Source: Lentisphaerota bacterium
Lineage (GTDB): Bacteria > Verrucomicrobiota > Lentisphaeria > Victivallales > Victivallaceae
Direction: 5' to 3'
DNA: 64,000 nt
NCBI GenBank assembly: GCA_024225035.1
Contig: JAAEMX010000167.1
Span: forward strand, 1-64,000
Part shown: positions 63,460 through 64,000 of the stretch, one piece after another
Layout: each line of letters opens with the position of its first letter
How positions within the stretch are numbered: position 1 is the stretch's first letter
Position numbers and translations under genes: made by a program
The notes under the pieces: generated by a model
What the model saw: the letters and a program-made list of their open reading frames with translations, nothing else
What the model was told of the DNA's origin: nothing
Database searches by the model: none

Positions 63460-64000
63460 ATGAAAAGAGTCGCAGCTGTAATCACTGGTTCTGGTGAAGT
63501 CAAAGCGGTTGAGCAGGAACTAGCTCCTCTGAAAGATAATGAAGTTCGCATAAAAGTTTTTGCATCATTAATCAGTCCCGGAACTGAAATGAGCGGTGTT
63601 AAAGCCAAACGCGAAAAACCAGATAAAGACGCGGAAGATCAGGTTTTCGGTTACGCAAATGCCGGAGAAATTATTGAGATAAAAGGCGAAGCCAAAGACC
63701 TCAAGGTAGGAATGCGTGTTGCCGCTATGGGAGCAGGTGGTGCTCATCATGCTAATTACGCAAATGTACCGGTAAACATGGTTGTGCCTATCCCTGATTC
63801 TGTAAAATATGATCAGGCAGTCTATGCCTGTCTCGGCGCTACTTCACTGCAGGCGGTACGCCGTACTGTTCCACAACTTGGCGAATACGGAATGGTTCTG
63901 GGACTTGGTATCGTCGGAAACCTTGCTTCACAGCTGTGCCAGATTAGTGGCGGAAGAGTTATTGGCTGGGAAGGGTATGAGTCCAGAATTATGATCGCTA
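63460..64000 (+). CDS. Zinc-type alcohol dehydrogenase family protein (medium-chain, partial)
   Basis: The first 180 residues of a medium-chain dehydrogenase/reductase, cut by the window end. It has the catalytic N-domain (ASLISPGTEMSGVK, GYANAGEIIEI, VGMRVAAMGAGGAHHANY) and the beginning of the NAD(P)-binding Rossmann motif VLGLGIVGNLASQLC. The Cys ligand usual at the catalytic zinc site is not seen in LISPGTE, so this member resembles sugar or threonine-type dehydrogenases of the same family without a classic Cys. AAGGA lies upstream of the ATG at 63460. Its repeats upstream suggest regulation. Confidence 0.85.
   Translation, partial: MKRVAAVITGSGEVKAVEQELAPLKDNEVRIKVFASLISPGTEMSGVKAKREKPDKDAEDQVFGYANAGEIIEIKGEAKDLKVGMRVAAMGAGGAHHANYANVPVNMVVPIPDSVKYDQAVYACLGATSLQAVRRTVPQLGEYGMVLGLGIVGNLASQLCQISGGRVIGWEGYESRIMIA

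Overview
The window reads as chromosomal DNA of a Gram-negative-type bacterium, most likely from the Planctomycetes-Verrucomicrobia-Chlamydiae-Lentisphaerae (PVC) assemblage and perhaps Lentisphaerota. The evidence is lipid A and periplasmic chaperone genes (lpxD, skp), a serine/threonine kinase with DWG instead of DFG, a LamG protein with a pseudopilin-like N-terminus, an archaeal-type PurO and many small lineage-restricted proteins. This placement is inference; no 16S rRNA gene is present. DNA is moderately AT-rich, coding density is high, and TAA, TAG and TGA all serve as ordinary stops.

Region 1 (1-8.8 kb, mostly minus strand): a hypothetical gene, then the phosphate uptake operon pstS-pstC-pstA-pstB-phoU with phased Pho-box-like repeats upstream of pstS, then metX-metW for methionine synthesis and a Gfo/Idh/MocA dehydrogenase with its own 11-bp-phased repeats. 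Region 2 (8.8-21.6 kb): rarA, a 5-formyltetrahydrofolate cyclo-ligase and rny overlap by 4 bp each on the plus strand. They face a minus-strand run of purO-uvrD-HTH-skp-lpxD-Sel1 protein; a lipoprotein and ubiB follow.

Region 3 (21.7-41.2 kb, plus strand): the core expression cluster tRNA-Leu, tRNA-Thr, tuf, rpmG, tRNA-Trp, secE, nusG, rplKAJL, rpoBC, rpsL, rpsG, fusA, rpsJ, rplCDWB, rpsS. The S10 operon stops after rpsS at a strong terminator, so rplV, rpsC and the rest must lie elsewhere. RpoB and RpsL carry substitutions at positions linked to rifampicin and streptomycin resistance.

Region 4 (41.3-64 kb, accessory): a DapA-family aldolase, a membrane Ser/Thr kinase with an extracytoplasmic Cache-like sensor, a ROK kinase with an MFS sugar transporter, a PurF-like enzyme without the N-terminal cysteine nucleophile, two tandem MarC proteins, a LamG protein split by an in-frame TAA, a BaiN-like flavoprotein, an AraC regulator divergent from two amidohydrolase-family genes, and a NifA-like sigma-54 activator with a structured leader. 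After these come an aminotransferase, an isolated phage terminase pair, a candidate small RNA, a SpoIIAA-like protein, an SGNH hydrolase split by an in-frame TGA, and the start of an alcohol-dehydrogenase-family gene cut by the window edge.

The best candidates for something new are the small RNA with a CU-rich anti-Shine-Dalgarno-like tract (about 62033-62131), the orphan terminase pair, the Cys-less PurF, the two nonsense-interrupted genes (one with a hairpin directly after the TGA) and the start-site-occluding leader hairpin of the NifA-like gene. No CRISPR array, insertion sequence or rRNA was found.
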